DNA of 64,000 nucleotides, from the NCBI GenBank assembly GCA_027045875.1, contig JALUAG010000109.1, forward strand, positions 1-64,000, read 5' to 3'. Position numbers and translations under genes: made by a program. Shown in pieces: positions 50,277 through 60,982 of the stretch. Within the stretch, counting starts at the first letter, position 1; each line of letters begins with the position of its first letter. The notes under the pieces were generated by a model that was not told the origin of the DNA, did not search any database, and saw only the letters and a program-made list of their open reading frames with translations. Source of the DNA: Alphaproteobacteria bacterium (GTDB taxonomy: Bacteria > Pseudomonadota > Alphaproteobacteria > Geminicoccales > Geminicoccaceae).

Positions 50277-51173
50277 ATGGATACTTTCGCGCGGCCCTCC
50301 CGCATCGAGCCGGGCCGGGGAGGAGCAGGGGAAATCGAAGGAAAGGTCACGGCCGCCGAGCGTCTCGAACGGGGCGAGGATCCGGGCGGGCTGCTGGAGC
50401 CGCCGCGGAGCTCGCGGGAGTTCCGCAAGCTGTTCGGCCGCTTTCGTGCGATGGTGCGGGCGGTGCAGGAGCGCGAGACCATCCTCAGGCGGCTCGTCGA
50501 GGAGGACCGGCTCGCCCAGCTCGGCCGGCTGGCCTCGGCCATGGCGCACGAGGGCAACAATCCGCTCGCGGGGCTGCTCAAGGTGGTCGATACGCTGCGC
50601 CGCCGCGGCGAGGACGACGCCGTGCGACGCCACGCGGTGGAACTCCTCGAACGCGGTCTCCTGGGCATCCGCAACGTGGTGGGCATCATGCTCGTGGCCT
50701 GCAAGGAGGACCGCGAGGCGCCACGGCTCACCCAGAAGGCGATCGACGATCTGCGGTACCTCGTGCAGCACGAGGTGGCCCGCAAGCGTCTCGAGCTCGT
50801 CTGGACCAGCCGGCTGCTGCCTTGTCTGCCGGTCGACGGCGGCGCCGTGCGCCAGGCGCTTCCGAACCCGCTGCTCAACGCCTGCGGGGCCTCGCCGGTG
50901 AGCGGAAAGGTGGTGTTCGAGGCGGTGGCGGAGGATGGCGGCTGCCGCTTTCTGATCGCGGACGAGGGTCGTGGCCCTCCCCCGGACATGGCCGCCATTC
51001 TCGAACGCTCGGGACCGCCGACGACACCTCCCGGCCGTGGCCTCGGATTGTGGACGGCGGCCACGCTGTGGCGGCGGATCGGTGGAACCGTCAGGGCCGA
51101 GCGGGAAGAGCGAGGGGGAACGCGGATCCTGCTCCTGGGGCCCGTCGCGGAGCGGACGGAGGTGGTGCGATGA
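50277..51173 (+). CDS. Sensor histidine kinase lacking its sensor part
   Basis: About 298 residues holding the end of a HAMP-like linker (residues about 15-60), a HisKA domain with the phosphoacceptor His in AMAHEGNNPLAG near 88, and a HATPase domain with an N box (NPLLNACGAS), DEGRG and GLGLW. There is no transmembrane or periplasmic part, though such kinases normally have one ahead of this HAMP. Conserved positions are altered (HEINNP is HEGNNP; NLLLNA is NPLLNA). The ATG at 50277 has no clear ribosome binding site, and a GTG within the SCPU gene (50073) is the first possible start. Probably a remnant. Its stop overlaps the regulator start (ATGA). Confidence 0.6.
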   Translation: MDTFARPSRIEPGRGGAGEIEGKVTAAERLERGEDPGGLLEPPRSSREFRKLFGRFRAMVRAVQERETILRRLVEEDRLAQLGRLASAMAHEGNNPLAGLLKVVDTLRRRGEDDAVRRHAVELLERGLLGIRNVVGIMLVACKEDREAPRLTQKAIDDLRYLVQHEVARKRLELVWTSRLLPCLPVDGGAVRQALPNPLLNACGASPVSGKVVFEAVAEDGGCRFLIADEGRGPPPDMAAILERSGPPTTPPGRGLGLWTAATLWRRIGGTVRAEREERGGTRILLLGPVAERTEVVR

Positions 51174-52496
51174 GCGGTAATGTGGGGACCGTGGCGATCG
51201 TCGAGGACGATCCGATCATCGGCGCGTCCCTCGCTCAGCGCTTCGCCATCGAGGGCATCGCCACCCAGTGGTGGCGCAGCGGCGAGGAGGCGCTGGCCGG
51301 TTTCGCCCGCCATCGCCCGCAGCTGGTGGTGTGCGACATCCGCCTGCCCGATCTCGACGGCGAGGCGCTGTTCGGGCGCAGCACCCGACTCCTGGGGCCG
51401 GTGCCCTTCCTGTTCATCACCGCCTTCGGCGACGTCGAGCAGGCGGTGCGGCTCGTGCGGGCGGGCGCCGTCGGCTACATCACCAAGCCCTTCGCCGCAG
51501 ACGAACTCGTGGCCAAGCTACGCGATCTGGTGGCGGCCGAGACCGCCCGCAGCGACGGCAGTCTCGGCGTGTCGCCGGCGATGCGTGCGATCGAGGTGCT
51601 TCTCCGCAGGGTGGCGCGGATCGACAGCCACGTGCTGTTCCTGGGCGAGAGCGGCGTCGGCAAGGAAGTGTGCGCCCGCTTCCTCCACGCCGTGTCGCCG
51701 CGTGCCGAGGCCCCGTTCGTGGCCGTCAACTGCGCCGCCATTCCCGCCGAACTCGTGGAAAGCGAGTTCTTCGGACACAGCGGGGCGCGTTCACCGGCGC
51801 CGTCGGGCGCCACGCCGGCTTCGCCGAACGGGCCGGGACGGGCTGCCTGTTCCTCGACGAGGTGGGGGAGCTTCCCCTGGCCGCCCAGGCGAAGCTCCTC
51901 CGTCTCGTCCAGGATCGCAGCTTCCATCCGGTGGGGGGGGGGGAACGGGCCCTGCCGTTCGACGCCCGGCTGATCTGCGCCACCAACCGGGATCTCGAGG
52001 AAGCGGTGACGGCCGGACGCTTCCGGGCCGACCTCGATTACCGCATCAACGTCCTGCCCGTGCGGGTACCGCCGCTGGGCGAGCGCCCCGAGGACATACC
52101 GCTGCTGCTCACCCGCTACCTGCGCGAGTTCGCGGCACGTTTCGAGGTGCCGATCACGGGCTTCGCCCCGGCGGCCGAGGAAGCCGCCCTCGAATGGTCG
52201 TGGCCCGGCAACGTGCGGGAGCTCGTCAACCGGGCGGAGCGGGCGGTGGCGCTGGCGGAGCGACCGGTCATCGGCCCGGCGACCTGTTCCCGGAGCTGGT
52301 CGGCGAGGGTGGCGGCGGGGAGCGGGGCTTCCAGACGCTGGAGGAGGCTCGGGCGGCGGCGGAACGACGCCAGATCGAGCGTGCGCTGGCCATGACCGGC
52401 GGGCGCATCGTCGAGACCGCACGCCTGCTCGGCATCTCGCGCACGACGCTGTGCGAGAAGATGCGCCGCCTGGGTCTCGGCCCGTCCTCGGTTTGA
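51170..52496 (+). pseudogene. NtrC-type sigma-54 response regulator with two frameshifts
   Basis: A receiver domain (residues 1-120, phospho-Asp in CDIRLPDLDG), an AAA+ sigma-54 activation domain with Walker A GESGVGKE and GAFTGA, and a Fis-type helix-turn-helix at the end (GRIVETARLLGISRTTLCEKM). The three parts lie in three frames. One base appears lost at about 51781-51784, just before GAFTGA, and another at about 52275-52280, after the VIGP segment. Read straight, the protein stops at 51973 after 267 residues. An 11-G tract lies at 51933-51943. Sequencing error in homopolymers is the main alternative to gene decay; the damaged partner kinase favours decay. Confidence 0.75.
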
Positions 52497-52524
52497 GGCT
52501 GATGCCCGCTCCCGGGCGGAGGCG

Positions 52525-52550
52525 AAAAAAGGGGCGGCCGTGGCCGCCCC
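52525..52550 (-). terminator. Intrinsic terminator of glnA
   Basis: On the minus strand a perfect GGGGCGGCC-AC-GGCCGCCCC hairpin is followed by a run of six T. It starts about 20 bases after the glnA stop codon. Confidence 0.85.
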
Positions 52551-52571
52551 AGTTCCCTCCGAGAGAGGTCG

Positions 52572-54002
52572 TCAGACGTCGTAGTAGAGAACGAACTCGT
52601 AGGGGTGCGGCCGCAGCCGGATCGGATCCAGCTCCGAGGACCGCTTGTAATCGATGTAGGCCTCGACGAAGTCCGCGGTGAAGACGTCGCCCTCGAGCAG
52701 GAAGTCGTGGTCCGCTTCGAGGGCGGCGATCGCCTCCGAGAGCTGACCGGGTACCTTCTTGATCTCCGCGGCCTCCTCGGGCGGCAGATCGTAGATGTTC
52801 TTGTCCACGGGGTCGCCGGGATCGATCTTGTTGCGGATACCGTCGAGACCGGCCATCAGCATGGCCGAGAAGGCGAGATAGGGGTTGCAGGAGGGGTCCG
52901 GGCAGCGGAACTCGACCCGCTTCGCCTTGGGGCTGTCCGAATACATCGGGATGCGGCAGGCGGCCGAACGGTTGCGCATCGACCAGGCGAGGTTGACCGG
53001 CGCCTCGAAGCCCGGCACCAGCCGCCGGTAGGAATTGGTGGTGGGAGCGGCGAAGGCCAGGACCGCCGGGGCATGGCGCAGCAGACCGCCGATGTACCAG
53101 CGGGCGACCTGCGACAGGCCGGCATAGCCTGCCTCGTCGGCGAACAGCGGCTTGTCGGCTCCCCAGATGGACTGGTGCACGTGCATGCCGGAGCCGTTGT
53201 CGCCGTAGAGGGGCTTCGGCATGAAGGTGGCCGTCATGCCGTGCTGCCGGGCCACGTTCTTCACCACGTACTTGTACTTCATGAGATTGTCGGCCATGCG
53301 GAGCAGGGTCGCGAAGCGCATGTCGATCTCGCACTGGCCGGCGGTCGCCACCTCGTGGTGGTGGCATTCCACGTCGATGCCGAGCCGCTGCATGACGAGA
53401 GCCATCTCGCTGCGCAGATCCTGCAGCGTGTCCGAGGGCGGGCAGGGGAAGTAGCCCTCCTTGGGGCGGATCTTGTAGGCGAGGTTCGGGGCCTCGTCGG
53501 CGGTGGAGTTCCAGTGACCCTCCACCGAATCCACCTCGTAGGTGCCGTAGTTGGTGTCCTGCCCGTAACGGACGTCGTTGAAGACGAAGAACTCGGCCTC
53601 GGGACCGAAGAACGCGCGGTCACCGATGCCGCTGCTCTTCAGGTAGGCTTCCGCCTTCTTGGCGATGCCCCGCGGATCGCGGCTGTAGAACTCCTTCGTG
53701 ACCGGATCCTTGACATCGCAGATCAGCACCAGGGTGCGGTGCCGGTAGAAGGGATCGATGAAGGCGGTGGTGGGATCCGGCATGAGCAGCATGTCGGATT
53801 CCTGGATCTGCTTGAAGCCGCGGATCGACGAGCCGTCGAAGCCCAGCCCCTCGGTGATCGCATCCTCGTCGAAGCAGGCCGCCGGGAAGGAGGTGTGCTG
53901 CCAGGTCCCGGGCACGTCGGTGAAGCGCAGGTCGACGACCTCCACCCCCTCGTCCTTGATCGCCTTCATCACCTCGGCCGGAGTGCTGCATCCCAGTGTC
54001 AT
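52572..54002 (-). CDS. glnA: Glutamine synthetase type I (GSI-beta)
   Basis: ATP-dependent synthesis of glutamine from glutamate and ammonia. The 476-residue protein has FGPEAEFF near residue 133, [10 protein letters not shown] near 268, the ATP-binding block NRSAACRIP near 345 and the adenylylation site Tyr in [10 protein letters not shown] near 403, so it should be regulated by GlnE. The length is the dodecameric class norm. It follows glnB by 74 bases, the standard glnBA operon of alphaproteobacteria, and ends in a strong intrinsic terminator. Confidence 0.97.
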   Translation of the reverse strand: MTLGCSTPAEVMKAIKDEGVEVVDLRFTDVPGTWQHTSFPAACFDEDAITEGLGFDGSSIRGFKQIQESDMLLMPDPTTAFIDPFYRHRTLVLICDVKDPVTKEFYSRDPRGIAKKAEAYLKSSGIGDRAFFGPEAEFFVFNDVRYGQDTNYGTYEVDSVEGHWNSTADEAPNLAYKIRPKEGYFPCPPSDTLQDLRSEMALVMQRLGIDVECHHHEVATAGQCEIDMRFATLLRMADNLMKYKYVVKNVARQHGMTATFMPKPLYGDNGSGMHVHQSIWGADKPLFADEAGYAGLSQVARWYIGGLLRHAPAVLAFAAPTTNSYRRLVPGFEAPVNLAWSMRNRSAACRIPMYSDSPKAKRVEFRCPDPSCNPYLAFSAMLMAGLDGIRNKIDPGDPVDKNIYDLPPEEAAEIKKVPGQLSEAIAALEADHDFLLEGDVFTADFVEAYIDYKRSSELDPIRLRPHPYEFVLYYDV

Positions 54003-54076
54003 GACGGATCCTCTCTCGCTGGTGTCCCGCGCTGCGGGTTGTGGTTGCTACCCGACGGGGAGCGCCGGAACGCGCC

Positions 54077-54994
<918 letters not shown>

Positions 54995-54998
<4 letters not shown>

Positions 54999-55801
54999 CC
55001 GGGTTCCCGCGGCCCCCGGGGACGGTGCTGCAGTCGCACCAGAAGCGTCGCCTGCAGCGGGCTGAAGTTGTCGTCGGAAACGAGATAGATGTCCCGTACG
55101 CCGTCGGCGCCGCGGCGCACGGCGATGCCCTCGAAATTGTCGCTCGGCAGAGGTGTCTGGAGCCGGGCGAGCTCCCGTGGCGCGAGCAGGGTGTCGGCCT
55201 GTGGCCGGGCCGGCGGCTCGAGGGCGAGGATGCGCGCGGCGAAGCCGCCGAACAGCGAGAACCGCCGCTCCAGCACGTAGACGGTATCCTCGATTGCATC
55301 GGCACCCACGGGCACGAACCCTTCTCTCGTCGGGTAGCGGAGCGGCAGGAAGTCCCGATCCGTCCGGAGCGCGGCACGCAGGATGCCGGGTGCCACGAAC
55401 ATCCCTTCGGTGAACAGCAGCAGGCGGCCGTCGGAAAGCCGCGCCACCGCCTCGAGGCCGGCATTGACGGGAGCGGCCCGCAGCCAGGCGGGGAGGGGCA
55501 GCGGATCGAGGCCCGGACCGCCGTCCGGGTCGAGACGGTAGAGGGCGTGGTTCCCCTCGGCAGCCAGGATCAGTGCACCTTCGGTAGTGGCCAGACTTTC
55601 GGTGTCGGGCACACCCGTTGCGGTGGAAACCCGGCAACGATCCCAGCGGGTGGCGTCGGCCGCGCGCCCGTGCAGGAGGGTCTGCGGGAGACGCCAGAGG
55701 GTCCCGCGGTCGGACAGGGCGAGGAGCCGTCCGTCCAGGAATGCGAGAGCCGAGAAACCGCCGAAGGCGGGGTCGCGGGATCGGAGCCGCATCACCGCCA
55801 A
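54995..55801 (-). CDS. Esterase-like activity of phytase family protein, start uncertain
   Basis: About 268 residues of a beta-propeller-like protein of the phytase-like (PF13449-type) family: [20 protein letters not shown], a VPDTESLA segment, [20 protein letters not shown] and a C-terminal [20 protein letters not shown]. The TTG at 55801 is the first canonical start, yet the frame runs on upstream for about 50 codons through a hydrophobic, signal-peptide-like stretch (VCWVPIAFLPLTG) with no ATG, GTG or TTG. The true N terminus is probably there, so a non-standard start or a frameshift is likely. Periplasmic location inferred; substrate unknown. Confidence 0.75.
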
Positions 55802-56018
55802 GAGGCGCAGCTCGCCGAGGCGGATGCCCGATCCCTCGTCGCCGGGAACCGGGAGCAGCGTCGCCCCGACCGGCCGTGAGGGTTCCCACGGACAGGCCCG
55901 CGCTTCCCCCGTCCCGGTAAGCGGCAGGAAGGCGATCGGTACCCAGCATACGCACCGGCCCGCCTCGCGAAGGAGACGGGCCGGCGGCCGTTGCGCGGGC
56001 AGAGAGCTCGTCCCGCGG

Positions 56019-56735
56019 TCAGTTGCGCTGCTGGCCGAACAGCTGCAGCAGCATGATGAACAGGTTGATGAAGTCGAGATAGAGGCGCAAGGCGCCGAAG
56101 ATGGCCTTGCGGGTCGCCACTTCCGGCGAGTCGTAGGCGTAGTACTCTTCCTTGATCGCTTGGGTATCGTAGGCCGTAAGGCCGACGAAGATGCCGACGC
56201 CGACGATGCTGATGACCAGCTGCAGGGCGCTGCTCATCAGGAAGATGTTGACGAGCCCGGCGACGATGATGCCGATCAGTCCCATGAACAGGAACGAGCC
56301 CCAGGCGGTGAGATCGCGCTTGGTGGTATAGCCGTAGAGGCTCATGGCGCCGAAGGTGGCGGCGGTGATGAAGAACACCCGCGCGATGCTGGTGCCGGTG
56401 AAGACATAGAAGATGCTGGCCAGCGACAGGCCCATGACCACGGCGAAGGCCCAGAAGGTGAGCTGGGCGGCGCTCAGGCTCATCTTGTGGATGCGGGCGC
56501 TGAGGAAGAAGACGAAGCCCAGCGGGGCGAGCATCACCACCCATTTGAGCGGCGTGCCGAAGATGAGCGCCATCGCCGAGGGGCTGAGTGCGACGACGTA
56601 AGCCGTCAGCCCGGTCAGCGCCAGGGCCAACCCCATGTAGTTGTACACCGACAGCATGTAGCTGCGCAGGCCCTCGTCGATTTCGGCGGCCGCGAGCCGG
56701 GCCTGAGCCGCACGGGGAGTGAAGTGTTGATCCAT
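56019..56735 (-). CDS. Bax inhibitor-1/YccA family membrane protein
   Basis: A 238-residue polytopic protein with seven predicted helices, of the BI-1 (YbhL/YccA) family, members of which act as pH-dependent calcium leak channels or modulate FtsH. Family features: LRSYMLSVYNYMGLALALTG near residue 22, a FFLSARIHKMS segment and the YDTQAIKEEYY region near 200 that includes the conserved Asp. Start is the ATG at 56735 behind AAGGAG. It is monocistronic by spacing. Physiological role here unknown. Confidence 0.92.
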   Translation of the reverse strand: MDQHFTPRAAQARLAAAEIDEGLRSYMLSVYNYMGLALALTGLTAYVVALSPSAMALIFGTPLKWVVMLAPLGFVFFLSARIHKMSLSAAQLTFWAFAVVMGLSLASIFYVFTGTSIARVFFITAATFGAMSLYGYTTKRDLTAWGSFLFMGLIGIIVAGLVNIFLMSSALQLVISIVGVGIFVGLTAYDTQAIKEEYYAYDSPEVATRKAIFGALRLYLDFINLFIMLLQLFGQQRN

Positions 56736-56893
56736 GGTCCTGTTCGCTCCTTGGATGCGCTCTCTGGTGATGCGGTCGCTCGATCCGAAACCATGATATG
56801 GCGGGGGGCGGCGGCCGATCAAGCCTCGCCGAGGCGCGCCCGGACGCGCCATGAACAAAGTTTCATGTTTTCTCAATGCCGGCGAAAGTCGCT

Positions 56894-57628
56894 TCAGCCG
56901 ATGGTGGCGAACACCGGGAAGGTCTCGAGCAGCCAGTAGGCGATCACCTCGAACTGCCCGGTGATCATCAGCCCGCCCATGATCAGCAGCAGCACCCCGG
57001 CGCCCTGCTGCAACCGGCGCCCCAGCTTGGAGAGCCGCTTCATCTGGCGCAGGAGCTGTTCGGTGAAGAGCGCCGCCAGCAGGAAGGGGACGCCGAGGCC
57101 GAGGGAGTAGATGCCGAGCAGTACGGTCCCCTTCTCGAGGCTCGCCGTGCTCGCGGTCATGGTCAGGATGGCGCCGAGCACCGGTCCGATGCAGGGGGTC
57201 CAGCCGAAGGCGAAGGCGACCCCCAGAAGGAAGGCGCCGGTCACCTTGCCGCCCGGAATGTTCAGATGGAAGCGCGCCTCGCGCTGCATCAGCCGGAAGG
57301 GGGAGAAGCCGAGGAGATGGATGCCGAAGACGAGGATCACCGCCCCGGCGATGATCCCGAGTTCGTAGCGGTAGGTCAGCAGCAGCCCGCCCAGGGCCGA
57401 GGCGCTGGCGCCGAAGGCCACGAATACCACGGAGAAGCCGAGCACGAACCAGACCGCGTAGAGGAGCGCCCGCAGCCGGTTGACGTTCTCACGCTCCATC
57501 TCCTCGAAGGAGCTGCCGGCGACATAGGACACGTAGCCCGGCACCAGCGGCAGCACGCAGGGCGAGAGGAAGGAGATGACGCCCCCGAAGAACGCGGTGA
57601 CGATGCCGAGGAGCGTGAGATCGACCAT
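56894..57628 (-). CDS. CcdA/DsbD-type thiol-disulfide transmembrane protein
   Basis: A 244-residue protein with six transmembrane helices of the CcdA (DsbD-gamma) family, which passes reducing equivalents from thioredoxin to periplasmic partners, often for cytochrome c maturation. The redox Cys pair is present in SPCVLPLVPGY near residue 27 and GWTPCIGPVLG near 151. Between them lie charged loop segments with FRLMQREARFH. No thioredoxin-like or ccm gene is adjacent, so the acceptor is unknown. Start ATG at 57628. Confidence 0.9.
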   Translation of the reverse strand: MVDLTLLGIVTAFFGGVISFLSPCVLPLVPGYVSYVAGSSFEEMERENVNRLRALLYAVWFVLGFSVVFVAFGASASALGGLLLTYRYELGIIAGAVILVFGIHLLGFSPFRLMQREARFHLNIPGGKVTGAFLLGVAFAFGWTPCIGPVLGAILTMTASTASLEKGTVLLGIYSLGLGVPFLLAALFTEQLLRQMKRLSKLGRRLQQGAGVLLLIMGGLMITGQFEVIAYWLLETFPVFATIG

Positions 57629-57750
57629 CGGGATTCCCGGTCCGGAGCTGTCCGTCCGGTAAGAAAGGGCGTGGCGGCCGGCCCGACAAGGGGCTCGCGC
57701 GAACGTGTCACAATCCGTCGCATCCCGGGTCGCCGGGTGCGGGCCGCGGC

Positions 57751-58221
57751 TCAGAAGGGGATGTCGTCGTCGAGGTCGTCCTCCCTCGGCGCGGCCGTCG
57801 CCCGCCGCGCCGATGCCGGCCGGTCGAGCGTGCCCTCCGGATCGGGCAGGGCGTCGGCGCCGCCGTCGCCACGACCGCCGAGGAGCACGAGTTCACCGCG
57901 GAAGCGCTGGAGGACGATCTCGGTGGTGTAACGCTCCTGACCGTTCTGGTCGGTCCATTTGCGGGTCTGGAGCTGGCCCTCGATGTAGACCGAGCGGCCC
58001 TTGGAGAGGTAGCGCTCCGCCACATCGGCGAGGTTTTCGTTGAAGATCACCACCCGATGCCATTCGGTACGCTCGCGCGCCTCGCCGGTGCCGCGATCCT
58101 TCCAGCGTTCGCTGGTGGCCACGGTGAGATGCACGATCTTGCGATTGTCCTGGGTGTAGCGGACCTCCGGGTCACGCCCGAGATTGCCCACCAGAATGAC
58201 CTTGTTGACGCTGCCGGCCAT
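57751..58221 (-). CDS. ssb: Single-stranded DNA-binding protein
   Basis: A 156-residue SSB. The OB-fold covers about residues 3-110, with NKVILVGNLGRDPEVRYT at the start and TEWHRVVIFNENLA; a disordered linker follows, and the acidic C-terminal tip DDLDDDIPF binds DNA-repair and replication partners. Full-length by family norms with a shortish linker. Start ATG at 58221. It is the housekeeping type. Confidence 0.97.
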   Translation of the reverse strand: MAGSVNKVILVGNLGRDPEVRYTQDNRKIVHLTVATSERWKDRGTGEARERTEWHRVVIFNENLADVAERYLSKGRSVYIEGQLQTRKWTDQNGQERYTTEIVLQRFRGELVLLGGRGDGGADALPDPEGTLDRPASARRATAAPREDDLDDDIPF

Positions 58222-58278
58222 GGGATCGGCTCCACTCTGCTGTTGGCGGGGACGACATTTCAGCCCCCTGGCGTGAAA

Positions 58279-59913
58279 TCAAGCTTCGTCCTTTCCTCTC
58301 GCGGCCTCGCGGGGCTCCCGGGCCGCGCGCTCGTCCAGCGCCGCGCGCAGGCGCTCGAGCAGGGCCAGCCGGCCGCGGTCGCTCGGAAGTGCTTGAAGCC
58401 GCTGGCCGAGATCGAGGAGCAGGCGGGCGTAGGCATTGTGCCAGTCCTCGCGGGCGCGGACGAGATGATGAGGGATGCGCGGTGCGGGCCGTGAGTGACC
58501 GGGTGGTGCCGCGAGCTCCAGCGTGAAGCGCTCGTCGAGCTCGGGGATCACGATCCGTTCCGCCGGCAGCCCGCGCGCGAGCAGCGCGTCGCGCAGGGCG
58601 TGCAGGGCCGGCTCCTCGCCGTGATCGAGGAACAGGGTGGCGCCGATCGGGCGGCGCGCTTCCGCCCAGGCCAAAAGCTCGCTGCGGTCGGCATGGGCCG
58701 AGTAGCCCTCGATGGAGCGGATGCGGGCGCGTACCGCGATTTCCTGGCCGTGGATGCGCACCCGTTTCTCGCCGCTCAGGATGAGATGGCCCAGCGTGCC
58801 GGGCGCCTGATAGCCGACGAACAGGACCGTGCATTCGGGCCGCCAGAGATTGTGGCGCAGGTGGTGGCGGATGCGCCCGGCGTCGCACATCCCGCTCGCC
58901 GCCATGATGATCGCCCCGCCCGTGATGCGGTTGATGGCCCGGCTCTCCTCCACCGTTTCGGTGAAGCGCAGAAAGGGGCTCTCGAACATGAGGTCGGGAT
59001 CCTCGACCTCGTGGAGCTCGTCGCGATGGGCGGCGAAGACGCGGGTGACGTGGGTGGCGAGCGGGGAATCGATGAAGATGGGCGCCTTCGGAATGCGGCC
59101 GCGATGCATCAGCCAGGTGAGGGCGTAGAGCAGTTCCTGCGTGCGTTCGACCGCGAAGGCCGGGATCACGAGATTGCCGCCCCGCGCCAGCGCCTCCGTC
59201 ACCTCGCGGCGGAGATGCTCGCGGCGCTGCTCGATGGTGCGGTCCTCCCGTTCGCGATCGCCGTAGGTGCTCTCCATCACCACATAGTCGAGGCCGGAAG
59301 GGGCGGCGGGACGGTCGTGGAAGGCCTTCTCGTCGGGGCCGATGTCGCCGGAGAACAGGAGCCGCAGGGGGCGCTCGCGACCGTCGCCGATCTCCAGCTC
59401 GATCGAGGCCGAGCCCAGGATGTGGCCGGCGTTCCAGAAACGCGCCCGGATTTCCGGCGCCGGCTCGAGCCAGCTCCCGTAGTCGCAGGGCACGAGCTGG
59501 CGCAGCATCGCCTCGGCATCGGCGCGGGTGTAGACGGGCTCCACCAGCGGTCGGCCCCGCCGCCGGTTGCGCTTGTTGAGATGCTCGACCTCGCTTTCCT
59601 GGATGTGGCCCGAATCCGGCAACATGAAGCCGAGCAGATCGCAGGTCGCCGCCGTGGCGTGGACGGGTCCCGAGAAGCCCTTCTTGGTCAGCTTCGGCAG
59701 CAGCCCGGAATGGTCGATGTGGGCGTGGGTCAACAGCACGAAGGCGAGCTCCTCGGGCACGAAGGGGAACGGCCGGTAGTTGAGCTCGCGAACCGTCTTG
59801 TTGCCCTGGAACATGCCGCAGTCCACCAGAAAGCGGGTGTTCCCGTGCTCGACGAGAAAACAGGAGCCGGTGACCGTCGAGGCGGCGCCGTGGAAGGAGA
59901 GACGGACCGTCAT
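58279..59913 (-). CDS. MBL-fold beta-CASP RNA nuclease-like protein
   Basis: A 544-residue protein of the metallo-beta-lactamase/beta-CASP family (CPSF73-like, YSH1/RNase J relatives). Motif 2 THAHIDHSG is near residue 64, SGDIG and ESTYGDRER follow near 185-210, the beta-CASP insert has IPAFAVERTQEL near 240, and the RMMBL tail ends with YSAHADRSELL near 400. The last 90 residues are a variable charged tail. Function in bacteria is likely RNA processing, but this is by fold only. The ATG at 59913 overlaps the stop of the LOG-family gene (TGATG). Confidence 0.87.
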   Translation of the reverse strand: MTVRLSFHGAASTVTGSCFLVEHGNTRFLVDCGMFQGNKTVRELNYRPFPFVPEELAFVLLTHAHIDHSGLLPKLTKKGFSGPVHATAATCDLLGFMLPDSGHIQESEVEHLNKRNRRRGRPLVEPVYTRADAEAMLRQLVPCDYGSWLEPAPEIRARFWNAGHILGSASIELEIGDGRERPLRLLFSGDIGPDEKAFHDRPAAPSGLDYVVMESTYGDREREDRTIEQRREHLRREVTEALARGGNLVIPAFAVERTQELLYALTWLMHRGRIPKAPIFIDSPLATHVTRVFAAHRDELHEVEDPDLMFESPFLRFTETVEESRAINRITGGAIIMAASGMCDAGRIRHHLRHNLWRPECTVLFVGYQAPGTLGHLILSGEKRVRIHGQEIAVRARIRSIEGYSAHADRSELLAWAEARRPIGATLFLDHGEEPALHALRDALLARGLPAERIVIPELDERFTLELAAPPGHSRPAPRIPHHLVRAREDWHNAYARLLLDLGQRLQALPSDRGRLALLERLRAALDERAAREPREAARGKDEA

Positions 59914-60836
59914 CACCGGTCTTCCGGCGCCGCGGGCAGCGGATCCTCCGCCTCGAGCCCGTAGTGACGGCGGATGCAGGCCCAGGCCTCCTCGGCGGTC
60001 TCCACGTAGCGGAAGATGTCGAGGTCCTCGGGGTCGATCACCCCCTCGTCCACCATCGCCTCGAAGTCGAGCACGCGCCGCCAGTAGTTCTCGTCGAACA
60101 GCAGCACCGGCAGCGGCCGCACCTTCCTCGTCTGCACGAGACAGAGGGTCTCGAACAGCTCGTCCATGGTGCCGAAGCCGCCCGGAAAGACGACGAGGCC
60201 CCGCGCGCGCAGGAGGAAGTGCATCTTGCGCAGGGCGAAATAGTGGAACTGGAAGCAGAGCTCCGGGGTGATGTAGGGGTTGGGCACCTGCTCGTGGGGC
60301 AGGGTGATGTTGAGGCCGATGCTCTTGGCGCCGACCTCGTGGGAGCCGCGGTTGGCGGCCTCCATGATGCCGGGTCCGCCGCCGGTGACCACCACCCAGC
60401 GCCGCGGACCGTCCCGCTGGCCGGCCTCGGAGACGAGGCGGGCGAAGCACCGCGCCTCCTCGTAGTAGCGCGAGCGCTCGACGAGCCTCCTGGCCGCCGC
60501 CGCCTTGCGGCGCGTCACCGGACAGTGCGGCCGCTCGCGGAGCGCCGCCTCGGCCGCTTCCAGCTGGCTGCGGGCGGCCTCGGGGGCGGGGATGCGCGCC
60601 GAGCCGAAGACCACGATCGTCGATTCGATCTCGTGCTCCTGGAGGACCAGTTCGGGCTTGAGGAGCTCGAGCTGCAGGCGCACCGGCCGCAGCTCGTCGC
60701 GCAGCATGAACTCGGGATCGGCGAACGCCAGCCGGTAGCTGGGCGAGCGGGTCTGGGGCGTTTCGACGCGCGGCGTGGCGCGCTCGAGATCCTCGCGCGC
60801 GCTCGGGAGGTGCAGATGCTGGGGATCGTGCTCCAT
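59913..60836 (-). CDS. LOG family protein (TIGR00730-like, possible nucleotide 5'-monophosphate phosphoribohydrolase)
   Basis: A 307-residue Rossmann-fold protein of the LOG/TIGR00730 family, members of which cleave the N-glycosidic bond of nucleotide monophosphates (cytokinin-activating LOG or PpnN). Key motifs are present: GGGPGIMEAANRG near residue 150 and PGGFGTMDELFE near 217. A 110-residue N-terminal extension precedes the core. Start ATG at 60836; the frame extends far upstream without meaning. The stop overlaps the MBL protein start, so they are co-translated. Substrate unproven. Confidence 0.86.
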   Translation of the reverse strand: MEHDPQHLHLPSAREDLERATPRVETPQTRSPSYRLAFADPEFMLRDELRPVRLQLELLKPELVLQEHEIESTIVVFGSARIPAPEAARSQLEAAEAALRERPHCPVTRRKAAAARRLVERSRYYEEARCFARLVSEAGQRDGPRRWVVVTGGGPGIMEAANRGSHEVGAKSIGLNITLPHEQVPNPYITPELCFQFHYFALRKMHFLLRARGLVVFPGGFGTMDELFETLCLVQTRKVRPLPVLLFDENYWRRVLDFEAMVDEGVIDPEDLDIFRYVETAEEAWACIRRHYGLEAEDPLPAAPEDR

Positions 60837-60934
60837 GGCCGGCTCCGGGGCTCGGGACGACGGCGCCCATTTGAGCCCGCCTCCGCGGCCGCGGCAACCG
60901 CGTTCCGCGCCTCCTGCGGTCCTTCCATACGAAA

Positions 60935-60957
60935 AGCCCCGCGGTGACCGCGGGGCT
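60935..60957 (-). terminator. Intrinsic terminator of the phasin gene
   Basis: On the minus strand a perfect 11-bp stem, AGCCCCGCGGT with ACCGCGGGGCT, followed by TTTT, 26 bases after the phasin stop codon. Confidence 0.85.
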
Positions 60958-60982
60958 CGCCGTGTCGCTGCCGATCCCGGGA

